DNA of 16,746 bases from VGBK01 sp964548475 (GTDB lineage Bacteria > Actinomycetota > Acidimicrobiia > Spongiisociales > UBA11373): NCBI GenBank assembly GCA_964548475.1, contig CAZJRF010000039.1, positions 1 to 16,746 on the forward strand, written 5' to 3'. The notes beneath the pieces are model-generated. The model searched no databases. It was not told the origin of the DNA and saw nothing but the letters and a program-made list of their open reading frames with translations. Numbering within the stretch: the first letter of the stretch is position 1; every line of letters begins with the position of its first letter. Positions 7,562 through 14,356 of this stretch are shown piece after piece. The position numbers were made by a program, and so were the translations under genes.

Positions 7562-9094
7562 ATGTACGCTCCCGGCCATCACCCCCAGGACACCCTGAGC
7601 GTCCACGACGGGCGCCTGTTCATCGAGGACTGCGACACCCTCGACCTGGTGGAACGCTTCGGAACCCCGATCTTCGTGTTCTCCGAAGCGCAGCTCCTGG
7701 ACAACTACCACCGCTTCCGCGACGCCTTCGCTCGCGGCTGGCCGCACGGGCCGGTCGACGTCATGCCGGCCATGAAGGCCAACACCCTGCTGGCCGTCCG
7801 CCAGTTGCTCACCAACGAAGGAGCAGGGGCCGACCTCTACTCCCCGGAAGAGCTCGACGGCGCCCTGCGCACCGGCGTGGATCCGGAGCGAACCTCGGCC
7901 AACGGCGGCGGCAAACCCCGGGAGCACCTGCGCCGCTGCCTGCAGGAGGGGGTGCGCATCACCGTCGAGGACCTCCACGAGATCGACTGGATCCAGGAGA
8001 TCGCCGCCGAGCTGGGGGTGATCGCCAAGATCCGCCTGCGCATCAAGCCCGCCGTGCCCAACCTTTGGCGGCGCACCGACTTCTCCCAGCTGTGGGTCCC
8101 CATCGACCTGGGCTACCAGGTGTACAAGGCGGGGATCCCCCCGGAGTACCTGGTGGACCTGGGCCGCAAGGCCTTCGCCTCCCCCAACGTGGAGCTGGTC
8201 GGCATCCACTACCACGCCGGCCGCCATCATCCCAGCCTCTGGTACTGGGAGGGGCAGATGACTCGCGTCGCCCGCCTCATCGGCGAGCTGTGCCGGGCCT
8301 GGGACGGCTGGAAGCCGCAGGAGATCGACATCGGCGGGGGCATGGCCAGCCGCCGCGACCCGCACAACAAGGAGTTCAGCCGCTGGGAGTTCCTCACCAC
8401 CTGCCTCGGCTACCCCTTCCTGGTGGGCCTGCGCGGACTGGGCGAGCAGCTGTACCACACGATCCTGGCCAAGATCCTCGACGTGCTCACCGAGCACCCC
8501 GATCCCAAGGCGGTGCCCACCATCGAGGAGTACGCCGCTGCCATCACCCGCACCCTCAACCGTGAGCTCACCCGCCAGGGGGTGGACCTCGAAGGGGTGC
8601 GCCTGCAGACCGAGCCGGGGCGCAGCCTGTACGGGGACACCGCCATCCACCTGTCGAAGGTGAAGGTGGTGAAGCGGCAGACCCAGCCCATCCCCTACAC
8701 GTGGGTGCTTCTCGACACCAGCTGCTTCTTCCTGGCGGGAGGGGTGCTGGAGAAGAATCGGCACCCCTTCGTGGTGGCCAACAAGGCCGACGCCCCCAAC
8801 ACCATGAAGGCCGATATCGTGGGGCACTCCTGCTACGCCGACCAGATCATCCTCGGGGCGCACATGCCCGAGGTCGAGATGGGCGACGTGTTCGCCATCC
8901 TGGAGACCGGCGCCTACCAGGAGAGCAGCGCCTCCAACTTCAACTCGATGCCCCGGCCGGCCACCGTGCTGGTGAACGGCAGCGAGGCCGAGCTGATCAA
9001 GCGCACCGAGTCCCTCGAGGACATCTACGGCCGCGACATCGTGCCCGAACGGCTGCGGGCGGCTCGCCCGGCGGGCAGGAAGGGGAAGAAGTGA
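7562..9094 (+). CDS. Diaminopimelate-decarboxylase-like PLP enzyme (fold type III), substrate uncertain
   Basis: This 510-residue enzyme belongs to the alanine-racemase-fold decarboxylases (LysA, ornithine and carboxynorspermidine decarboxylases). Visible: MPAMKANTLLAV with the cofactor lysine K72; GIHYHAG (214-220) at the position of the family's GxHxHxGS; the phosphate-binding IGGG (258-260); EPGRS (351-355); and HSCYAD with the cross-active-site Cys C424. Usual LysA is about 420-450 residues; an extra stretch of about 50 residues follows IGGG, before TIEEYAAAI. The usual CESxD motif is CYAD here, and the Ser after HxG is Arg, so the diamino-acid pocket is altered. The protein ends in a basic tail, GRKGKK. 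GGAAGGAG lies five bases before ATG. The next gene starts inside its stop codon. A role in lysine synthesis is possible but not supported by neighbours. Confidence 0.8.
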   Translation: MYAPGHHPQDTLSVHDGRLFIEDCDTLDLVERFGTPIFVFSEAQLLDNYHRFRDAFARGWPHGPVDVMPAMKANTLLAVRQLLTNEGAGADLYSPEELDGALRTGVDPERTSANGGGKPREHLRRCLQEGVRITVEDLHEIDWIQEIAAELGVIAKIRLRIKPAVPNLWRRTDFSQLWVPIDLGYQVYKAGIPPEYLVDLGRKAFASPNVELVGIHYHAGRHHPSLWYWEGQMTRVARLIGELCRAWDGWKPQEIDIGGGMASRRDPHNKEFSRWEFLTTCLGYPFLVGLRGLGEQLYHTILAKILDVLTEHPDPKAVPTIEEYAAAITRTLNRELTRQGVDLEGVRLQTEPGRSLYGDTAIHLSKVKVVKRQTQPIPYTWVLLDTSCFFLAGGVLEKNRHPFVVANKADAPNTMKADIVGHSCYADQIILGAHMPEVEMGDVFAILETGAYQESSASNFNSMPRPATVLVNGSEAELIKRTESLEDIYGRDIVPERLRAARPAGRKGKK

Positions 9095-9483
9095 CCGACA
9101 ACGCCGCCACCTGGGTGACCGCCGGGCTCATGGTGCTCGGCGCGCTGGTGTTTGCCACCTTCTGGGTCACCTGGTTCCGCCAGGAGCACAAGCAGTCCTG
9201 GCTGCCGGCGGGCTACCGGGAGCACGAGTCGCCTTTCGTGTTCTCCGACACCCTGCTGGCCTTGCTCCTGGTGGCCGCGGCGGTCCTGCTGGTGCTGGAG
9301 GAGCCGCTCGGGGAGAGCCTGGCCCTGGTAGCCGGCGGCATGCTGTTGTTTCTCGGCACGCTGGACGCCGCCTACTTCTGGCGGACCGGGATGTTCGCCC
9401 CCGACCACGAGGGCTACGCCAACCTGGCCATCGTGGTCGCCGCGCTGGCGGGCGGCATCTTCCTGATCGTCCGCTACGTGTGA
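9091..9483 (+). CDS. Small four-helix membrane protein, unknown function
   Basis: This 130-residue protein starts at GTG, overlapping the decarboxylase stop (GTGA), with AGGAAGGGG about six bases upstream. That points to coupled translation and equal production. Hydrophobic segments lie at about 7-29, 50-69, 76-97 and 109-130, giving four membrane helices and almost no soluble part. The first loop is polar and aromatic (RQEHKQSWLPAGYREHE), and the third is short and acidic (APDHEG). No known motif or cofactor site was recognised. The link to the decarboxylase suggests it anchors, feeds or drains that pathway, for example as a permease subunit or an amine/lipid handling protein. That is inference. 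Confidence 0.75.
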   Translation: MTDNAATWVTAGLMVLGALVFATFWVTWFRQEHKQSWLPAGYREHESPFVFSDTLLALLLVAAAVLLVLEEPLGESLALVAGGMLLFLGTLDAAYFWRTGMFAPDHEGYANLAIVVAALAGGIFLIVRYV

Positions 9484-9507
9484 GAAGCCGGACCGGGTGA
9501 GGTGAGC

Positions 9508-10329
9508 ATGGACCCCTTCCGCGACCGTCACGCGATAGTCACCGGAGGCTCCAGCGGCATCGGCCTGGCCACGGTGGGCCGGCTGGCCGCCCGGGGCGCC
9601 CGCATCTCGGTGATCGCCCTGGAAGATGAGTACCTGGCCGGCCTGCGCGCCGCCCCGCCGCCCCTGGCCTCTCTCCACCTGGAGGCGGCCGACGTGTCGC
9701 GCCGCGAAGAAGCCGAGGCGGCCATCGCCCGCTGCGTGACCGCCCACGGGCCCTGCGACCTGCTGATCACCTCGGCCGGCATCGCCCGGCCCGGGTACTT
9801 CCACGAGATGCCCATCGAGGTGTTCGAGCGCCACATGCAGGTGAACTACTTCGGCACGCTCTACTGCATCCGGGCCGTGGTCCCTTCGATGATGACTCGC
9901 CGCCGGGGCACCATCGCGGCCATCTCGTCGACGGCCGGGCTGATCAGCGTGTTCGGCTACACCGCCTACGGGCCCTCCAAGTTCGCCGTACGCGGCCTGT
10001 GCGACGTCCTGCGCATCGAGTCGAAGCCGCACGGCATCCACGTGGCCTGCATCTACCCCTCCGACGTCGACACCCCGCAGCTGGCCGGGGAAGAGCCGTA
10101 CAAGCCGGCAGAGACTCGGCGGATCGCGGGAACCATCCACCTGATCCCCCCCGAACAGGTGGCCGACGCCATCCTGCGCGGCGTCCGCCGGCGCTCGCCG
10201 GTCATCTACGCCGACCCCAAGACCCGCCTGTTTGCCAGGGTTGCAGGCATCGCCCCCGGCTTCGTGCGGCTGTACATGAACACCTCGACCCGGCGGGTGC
10301 GGCGGGCGATGAAGAAGCAGAAGAGCTGA
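9508..10329 (+). CDS. Short-chain dehydrogenase resembling 3-ketodihydrosphingosine reductase
   Basis: This NAD(P)H-dependent reductase has 273 residues from ATG 9508 (GTG 9502 would add two). It has the Rossmann loop TGGSSGIG (12-19), VNYFGT with N113, and the catalytic set S141, Y154, K158 in a YGPSK context. Around the active site and beyond it follows eukaryotic 3-ketodihydrosphingosine reductase (KDSR/Tsc10) closely: FGYTAYGPSKFAVRGL, then ESKPHGIHV, then IYPSDVDTP and KPAETRRIAG. That enzyme makes sphinganine from its ketone. The usual NNAG is TSAG here. The C-terminal segment (RLFARVAGIAPGFVRLYMN) is amphipathic or hydrophobic and then strongly basic, so membrane association is likely. 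SDR substrates are hard to call from sequence alone. It follows the small membrane gene by 24 bases and probably closes this operon, because a strong hairpin follows its stop. Confidence 0.85.
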   Translation: MDPFRDRHAIVTGGSSGIGLATVGRLAARGARISVIALEDEYLAGLRAAPPPLASLHLEAADVSRREEAEAAIARCVTAHGPCDLLITSAGIARPGYFHEMPIEVFERHMQVNYFGTLYCIRAVVPSMMTRRRGTIAAISSTAGLISVFGYTAYGPSKFAVRGLCDVLRIESKPHGIHVACIYPSDVDTPQLAGEEPYKPAETRRIAGTIHLIPPEQVADAILRGVRRRSPVIYADPKTRLFARVAGIAPGFVRLYMNTSTRRVRRAMKKQKS

Positions 10330-10348
10330 GGCCCGGCACCGCCGGGCC
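10330..10348 (+). terminator. Strong hairpin right after the SDR stop codon
   Basis: GGCCCGGC (10330-10337) and GCCGGGCC (10341-10348) form a perfect eight-base stem with an ACC loop, starting at the base after TGA. It is followed by GGCCGCTTGTCTC rather than a clean T tract, as often in GC-rich genomes. It likely ends or trims the decarboxylase-SDR transcript. The rest of the gap to 10419 is GC-rich with overlapping self-complementary CCCGG blocks. Confidence 0.5.
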
Positions 10349-10419
10349 GGCCGCTTGTCTCCCGGGTGGGCCCGGCCCGGCCGATCGACCAACATAGGGG
10401 CGACGACTCCAAGAGGAAC

Positions 10420-11436
10420 ATGCCGGCCAACCTCAGCCCCGAGTACAAAGAGGCCGAGGCGGCCTACCGGGCCGCCCGGGAGCCGCGGGAGCGTCTCGAC
10501 TGCCTGCGGGAGATGCTGCGCACCATCCCCAAGCACAAGGGCACCGACCACCTGCAGGCCGACATCAAGGGCCGCATCAAAGAGCTCACCGACGAGCTGG
10601 CCGCGGCCCGCCGCAGCGGCGCTCGCACCGGCCCGCCCACGGTGATCCGCCCGGAGGGAGCCGGCCAGGTAGCCCTGCTCGGGCCGCCCAACTCGGGCAA
10701 GTCGTCCCTGCACCACACCCTCACCCGGTCCAATGCCCCCATCGGCCCCTACCCCTTCACCACCCAATGGCCCCAGCCCGGGATGCTGCCCTGTGAGGGC
10801 GTCAGCTTCCAGCTGGTCGACCTTCCCCCGGTCACCACCGAGCACCCGGTGCCCTGGCTGGCCAACGCCCTGCAGCCCGCCGACGGGGCCCTGCTGGTGG
10901 TGGACCTCGCCGACCCGGCTTGCGTCGAGGCGATGCTGGCCCTTCAGGACCTGCTCGCCGCCCGTCGGGTGCACTTGATCCCCGACTGGCCCGAGGGCCT
11001 CCCCGCCCCCCTGGGCGACGAAGACGACCCTTTCGCCATCTTCTTGCCCACCCTGCTGGTTACCGCCAAGGCCGACTTGCTCGCCGACCGGGAGGGGGAG
11101 CTGGCCGTGTTCCGCGAACTGACCGGCCTCGACTGCCCGGCTCTGGCCATCTCCGCCCTCACCGGTGAGGGACTGGAGGACATCGGGCCCTGGCTCTTCG
11201 GCCGTCTGGGGGTGGTCCGGGTGTACACCAAGGTGCCGCATCGCCCTGCCGACCTGAGCCGGCCCTACACGCTGCGCCGGGGCCAGACCGTGCAAGACCT
11301 GGCCGTGCTGGTCCACAAGGAGGTGGCCGGCTCCCTGCGCCACGCCCGACTGTGGAACCGCGACGGCACCGAGGGCCAGCAGGTGGGGCGGGACCACCCC
11401 GTCGCCGACGGGGACATCCTTGAGCTGCATTCCTGA
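10420..11436 (+). CDS. DRG/Obg-family GTPase with C-terminal TGS domain
   Basis: This 338-residue protein has the domain order of DRG (developmentally regulated GTP-binding) proteins, which bind ribosomes in eukaryotes and archaea. A helical N-terminus carries HKGTDHLQADIKGRIKEL, like the DRG lead-in. It is followed by the P-loop GPPNSGKSS (88-96, K94), the switch I-like PIGPYPFTT, the G3 position DLPP (134-137), the G4 position TAKAD (215-219) and the G5-like SALTGEG. The last 75 residues (VVRVYTK onward) look like a TGS domain, an RNA/ribosome or ppGpp-linked fold. G3 is normally DxPG, so the second P is unusual. ATG 10420 is preferred over upstream codons because AAGAGGA precedes it and the DRG-like region follows directly. 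It stands alone between two hairpin-bounded operons. A role in ribosome function or stress is inferred from the family. Confidence 0.8.
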   Translation: MPANLSPEYKEAEAAYRAAREPRERLDCLREMLRTIPKHKGTDHLQADIKGRIKELTDELAAARRSGARTGPPTVIRPEGAGQVALLGPPNSGKSSLHHTLTRSNAPIGPYPFTTQWPQPGMLPCEGVSFQLVDLPPVTTEHPVPWLANALQPADGALLVVDLADPACVEAMLALQDLLAARRVHLIPDWPEGLPAPLGDEDDPFAIFLPTLLVTAKADLLADREGELAVFRELTGLDCPALAISALTGEGLEDIGPWLFGRLGVVRVYTKVPHRPADLSRPYTLRRGQTVQDLAVLVHKEVAGSLRHARLWNRDGTEGQQVGRDHPVADGDILELHS

Positions 11437-11449
11437 GAGGGCCTGCCCA

Positions 11450-11487
11450 GTCGCGACAATGGGAAGCCCGGCCACTATCCGTCGCGA
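11450..11487. repeat. Two GTCGCGA copies upstream of the pilus operon
   Basis: GTCGCGA occurs at 11450-11456 (as the palindrome GTCGCGAC, to 11457) and again at 11481-11487, 31 bases apart, about three helical turns. The sites lie 133-170 bases before the flp start and could be binding sites for a regulator. The motif is short and GC-rich, so chance is a real alternative. Confidence 0.25.
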
Positions 11488-11525
11488 AAAGCACTAAACC
11501 CCCCACCCCCAAGGGCCGATACACG

Positions 11526-11588
11526 ACCACGCGGAGTGGTAAGCCCGGTCCCGGGATTCCTCGCCGCAGCACCTGGTCCATCGGACCA
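11526..11588 (+). promoter_or_regulatory. Two small hairpins in the flp leader
   Basis: ACCAC/GTGGT (11526-11530 with 11536-11540) and TGGTCC/GGACCA (11574-11579 with 11583-11588, loop ATC) are perfect short inverted repeats between the GTPase gene and flp. The second ends 19 bases before the flp ribosome site. They may be an operator or 5'-leader structures that stabilise pilin mRNA. No convincing -10/-35 pair was found in this 183-base gap. Confidence 0.3.
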
Positions 11589-11607
11589 AGCAAAGAGAAG
11601 CGGACAG

Positions 11608-11613
11608 AGGAGG
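11608..11613 (+). promoter_or_regulatory. Strong ribosome site deciding the TTG start of flp
   Basis: A full AGGAGG lies six bases before TTG 11620. It is the strongest Shine-Dalgarno sequence seen in the window, as expected for an abundant pilin, and it selects the TTG over the in-frame ATG at 11641. Confidence 0.7.
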
Positions 11614-11619
11614 ACGACC

Positions 11620-11811
11620 TTGTTGTACGTCTGGTCATGGATGCAGACTCTGGGCGCCAGCCTGCGTCACCGGGACGAGGGCGCCACGATGGTCGAGTAC
11701 GGCATGCTGGTTGCCGCCATCGCTCTCGTCGTGGTGGTGGGCGCGATCGCCCTGGGGAACACCGTGTTCGACTGGTTCGATCAGGGGTCGCAGGCCGTCG
11801 TTCCCGGCTAG
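11620..11811 (+). CDS. flp: Flp-type pilin of a Tad pilus
   Basis: This 63-residue prepilin is the building block of the Flp/Tad type IVb pilus. The basic N-terminus ends in RDEG, and cleavage is expected after this Gly. The mature form would start ATMVEYGMLVAAIALVV, with the Glu at +5 and Tyr at +6 that mark Flp pilins, then one hydrophobic helix and a short tail with FDWFDQGSQ. Mature length would be about 43 residues, normal for Flp. The TTG start is fixed by AGGAGG six bases upstream; an in-frame GTG (11536) would add an unlikely leader. Assembly needs a prepilin peptidase (TadV) not in this window. It is the first gene of the pilus operon, and a large hairpin separates it from tadE. Confidence 0.9.
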   Translation: MLYVWSWMQTLGASLRHRDEGATMVEYGMLVAAIALVVVVGAIALGNTVFDWFDQGSQAVVPG

Positions 11812-11848
11812 CCCGGAATCGACCCCACAGCTTGAACAGAAAAGGCGT

Positions 11849-11898
11849 CAGCAGCGGCCCGGGATCGCGGCAAGTGCTGCGCCCGGGCCGCTCTGCTG
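11849..11898 (+). promoter_or_regulatory. Long hairpin between flp and tadE (attenuator / mRNA stabiliser candidate)
   Basis: Nearly the whole 50-base stretch folds on itself. CAGCAG (11849-11854) pairs with CTGCTG (11893-11898), CGGCCCGGG (11855-11863) with CCCGGGCCG (11882-11890), and CGCGGC (11866-11871) with GCTGCG (11876-11881, one G-T pair) around an AAGT loop. Only a two-base bulge on each side breaks it. It starts 37 bases after the flp stop. A run of C, not T, follows, so full termination is doubtful; partial termination or 3'-end protection of flp message would fit the need for excess pilin. The rest of the 203-base gap shows no other gene. Confidence 0.6.
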
Positions 11899-12014
11899 CC
11901 CCCCCCGCACCGGCGATCTGAGACCACCGCCCGTCACAGGAGAGACCCCACTGCGGCAACTCCCACGCCGGACATCGGCGGTCACGGTGCGGAACCAGCC
12001 GAGGAGAGGGTGCC

Positions 12015-12416
12015 GTGTTCCACAAGATCTTCAACCGAGCAACCACCTCCCGCCGCGATCGCGGAGTCGCGGCGGTGGAGGCGGCCCTCGTGCTCCCCGT
12101 GTTGCTCCTGCTGGTGATGGGGATCATCGACCTGGGCCGGGCTTTCGCCACCAAGCAGGAAGTCACTCATGCCACCCGGGAGGCGGTGCGGGTCTACGCC
12201 GTCACTCGCGACTACGACCTGGCGCTACAGGCATTCACAGACGGCACGGCCGGCCTCTCCTGTAGCCCGCCGGTCATCTCCCCCACCCCCTGCATCGAGG
12301 GCGAAGAGGTGACAGTGACCGGTGCCTGCGACTTCGATTTCGTGACCCCGCTGGGCGACCGGCTGCCGGTGCTGGACCAGATCGGATCAAGGGCGGTGAT
12401 GCGATGCGGAGGCTGA
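12015..12416 (+). CDS. tadE: TadE-like minor pilin / pseudopilin
   Basis: This 133-residue protein has one N-terminal helix in the TadE-type context: RDRGVAAVEAALVLPVLLLLVMGIIDLG. A Gly then V-A-A-V-E gives the Glu at +5, as in TadE/TadF proteins that are processed like prepilins. The remaining part is exported, polar and carries five Cys residues (SCS, PTPC, GACD, MRCGG), so disulfides are likely. The GTG start is supported by GAGGAGAGGG just upstream. Its last 13 bases overlap the next gene, so the two are translationally coupled. It probably forms minor pilin complexes that prime or anchor the Flp fibre. Confidence 0.85.
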   Translation: MFHKIFNRATTSRRDRGVAAVEAALVLPVLLLLVMGIIDLGRAFATKQEVTHATREAVRVYAVTRDYDLALQAFTDGTAGLSCSPPVISPTPCIEGEEVTVTGACDFDFVTPLGDRLPVLDQIGSRAVMRCGG

Positions 12417-13489
12417 ACAGGCGGGCAAAGCAGTGGCTGACGCGCGACGAGGGCGTCTCCATGGTCCTCGTCGGTGTCATGCTGGCAGTCATCCTCGGTC
12501 TGGCCGGGATGGCCGTGGACCTGGGAGCGGTCTACGCCGAGCGGCGGGAGTTGCGCACGGCGGCGGACGCCGGCGCCCTCGCCGTCGCCGAAGACTGCGG
12601 GACCGGGACCCGGCCCTGCGACCAGGCCACCGCCGAGGCCACCGCCGGCCAGTACGCCGACGCCAACGCCTGGGACGGGGCCTCGGTGGTGGATTCGGTG
12701 GAGCTCGCCTTCACGGGCCTCTCCACCGGCACGGTGCGGGTGAAGACCTCCGCCTGGGATGCCGCCGCCGCCCAGCCCGGAGTACGGGTCCCCCTCCTCA
12801 GCCTGCTCGGCTTCAACCGGGTCCAGGTCGGCGCCGCCGCCACCGCCGTCTACGGCCACCCCGGCTCCGGCGGCGGCATCCCCCTCGTCATCGGCACCTG
12901 CGAGTTCTGCACCGCCATCGGCGGCTGCCCACCCAACGAGGACTCGGTGTTCGGCCCCACCTCGCTGACCACCCTCGTCTTCAAAGACCCTTCCAAGGAC
13001 CCCTACGCCGACTGCCCGGCCGACCCGGCGGGCAAAGACGCCCCCGGCAGCTTCGGCTGGCTCGACACCGATGGCAAGATGTGCTGGGTCGAGTCGGACA
13101 TCGAGATGCCCCTGCTGCCCGCCGACCCCGGCGTCAGCCCCTCCACCGGCTGCGACCCCAACGACCTGAGTCGCCTCCTCCAAATGGCCATCGACGAGGG
13201 AGTGATGATCCCCGTCTACGAGGCCATCTGCAAAGACGCCGCCGGCCAGCAGTGCGAAGAGGGCGACGCCGGAGGCGCCAACACCTACTACAAGATCACC
13301 GGCTACGGGTCGTTCCACCTCACCGCCTACTTCCTGGGTGGCCAGTACAAGTACCCGAACGGCTTCTCCTGCGGCACCGGCGACAGCGCCGATCGCTGCA
13401 TCCAGGGCTACTTCGTCACCGACACCCTCTACACCGGCAAGCTGGGCGGCGAGGACTACGGACTCGTTTCGGTCAAGTTGACCGAGTAG
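12404..13489 (+). CDS. TadG-like exported pilus-assembly protein with Cys-rich domain
   Basis: This 361-residue protein begins with the TadE/G-like N-terminal region (RRAKQWLTRDEGVSMVLVGV, then a hydrophobic stretch, then MAVDLGAVYAERRELRTAADAGALA). The AVDLG..Y..R.ELRTAADAGALA block is the hallmark of the Pfam TadE/TadG-like family. Beyond about residue 140 lies an exported domain without a recognised fold. It holds ten Cys, including CEFC and SCGT, with several acidic loops, and no transmembrane segment. Together with two earlier Cys (DCGTGTRPC) this gives twelve, an even number that suits disulfide bonds. A von Willebrand factor A domain, common in TadG, is not evident. ATG 12404 lies inside the tadE end. 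It likely sits at the cell surface as a minor pilin or anchor. Confidence 0.75.
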   Translation: MRRLNRRAKQWLTRDEGVSMVLVGVMLAVILGLAGMAVDLGAVYAERRELRTAADAGALAVAEDCGTGTRPCDQATAEATAGQYADANAWDGASVVDSVELAFTGLSTGTVRVKTSAWDAAAAQPGVRVPLLSLLGFNRVQVGAAATAVYGHPGSGGGIPLVIGTCEFCTAIGGCPPNEDSVFGPTSLTTLVFKDPSKDPYADCPADPAGKDAPGSFGWLDTDGKMCWVESDIEMPLLPADPGVSPSTGCDPNDLSRLLQMAIDEGVMIPVYEAICKDAAGQQCEEGDAGGANTYYKITGYGSFHLTAYFLGGQYKYPNGFSCGTGDSADRCIQGYFVTDTLYTGKLGGEDYGLVSVKLTE

Positions 13490-13507
13490 AAACCGATGGA
13501 GCACAGT

Positions 13508-14356
13508 ATGCGAAGGATCATCGCCATCGTCAGCGCCCTGGCTCTGGCCGGGGCAGGCACCTTCTTCCTGATCCGCTACATCCAGGGCGCCGAGGCACGG
13601 GCCCTCGAGGGCGAGGTGTTGCTGGAGGTGCTGGTGGCCGATCAGCCCATCGAGGCCGGCACCCCGGCCGAGGAGCTGGCGGCCCGGGTCCGCATCGAGC
13701 AGGTGCCCACCAAGGTGGCCGCCCTCGGTGCCGTGGCCGATCTCACCGCGCTGGAGGGAAAAGTGGCCGCCATCGCCCTGCTCCCCGGCGAGCAGCTGGT
13801 GGCGGGCCGCTTCCTCGACCTCGAGGCCTACCAGGCATCGCTGCCGGGGGCCGCCCGGGTCGAGGTGCCCCCCGATTTGCTGCAGGTGACCATCTCGCTG
13901 AGCCCGGAGCGGGTGGTGGGAGGCCAGCTGCAGCCGGGCGACCTGGTGGCCGTCTTCGCCTCCTTCGACCCCTTCGCCCTCAACACCGTCGAACCCACCG
14001 GCCTGAGCCCCAACGAGATCCCGGTCCTCGTCCCCGACGACGGAACTGAGGAAGAGTCGCGAACTGGCGCCCAGACCCCCAACTCGACCAAGATCATCCT
14101 CCACCAGGCTCTGGTCACCAACCTGCAGGCCGAGGAGCTGCCCCGGATCATCGACCCGGAGGAGGAGGTGGCCGGCGCTCCCAACCTGGCTCCCACCGGG
14201 AACCTGCTCATCACCCTGGCCCTCGACCCGGTCGATGCGGAGCGTCTGGTCTTCGCCGGCGAACACGGTCTCATCTGGCTGGCCCTGGAAGGGGACGAGG
14301 TCGATACGTCCGACACCCCGGTCCAGACCCGGATCATCATCTACGAGGCACAATGA
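13508..14356 (+). CDS. cpaB: CpaB/RcpC-type Flp pilus assembly protein
   Basis: This 282-residue protein has an N-terminal signal-anchor helix (RRIIAIVSALALAGAGTFFL). It is followed by a SAF-like domain (about residues 37-110; VADQPIEAGTPAEEL, then the IALLPGEQLVAGRF turn) and a beta-rich RcpC region with VTISLSPERVVGGQLQPGD and, near the end, LLITLALDPVDAERLVFAGEHG. These blocks are standard for CpaB, the periplasmic or cell-wall side scaffold of Tad machines. ATG 13508 is chosen over ATG 13496 because GGAG sits six bases before it. An acidic low-complexity insert (LVPDDGTEEESRTGAQ) splits the C-terminal region. The end overlaps cpaE by four bases (ATGA). Confidence 0.88.
   Translation: MRRIIAIVSALALAGAGTFFLIRYIQGAEARALEGEVLLEVLVADQPIEAGTPAEELAARVRIEQVPTKVAALGAVADLTALEGKVAAIALLPGEQLVAGRFLDLEAYQASLPGAARVEVPPDLLQVTISLSPERVVGGQLQPGDLVAVFASFDPFALNTVEPTGLSPNEIPVLVPDDGTEEESRTGAQTPNSTKIILHQALVTNLQAEELPRIIDPEEEVAGAPNLAPTGNLLITLALDPVDAERLVFAGEHGLIWLALEGDEVDTSDTPVQTRIIIYEAQ

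Noticed and set aside
7394..8863. Upstream extension of the kinase frame on the minus strand
   Set aside because: It is antisense to the decarboxylase, low in complexity, and the kinase fold starts at ATG 7393. It is a shadow of GC-rich codon use.
9025..11475. Minus-strand open frame of 816 codons
   Set aside because: It lies opposite three well-supported genes and is made of Gly, His, Gln and Val repeats without motifs.
11536..11619. Longer flp start at GTG 11536
   Set aside because: It would add a 28-residue leader before the TTG, has no ribosome site, and ignores the strong AGGAGG at 11608-11613.
12212..14353. Minus-strand open frame of 713 codons opposite the tad genes
   Set aside because: It has acidic and Gly-rich low complexity, no start signal, and the plus-strand genes have clear family motifs.
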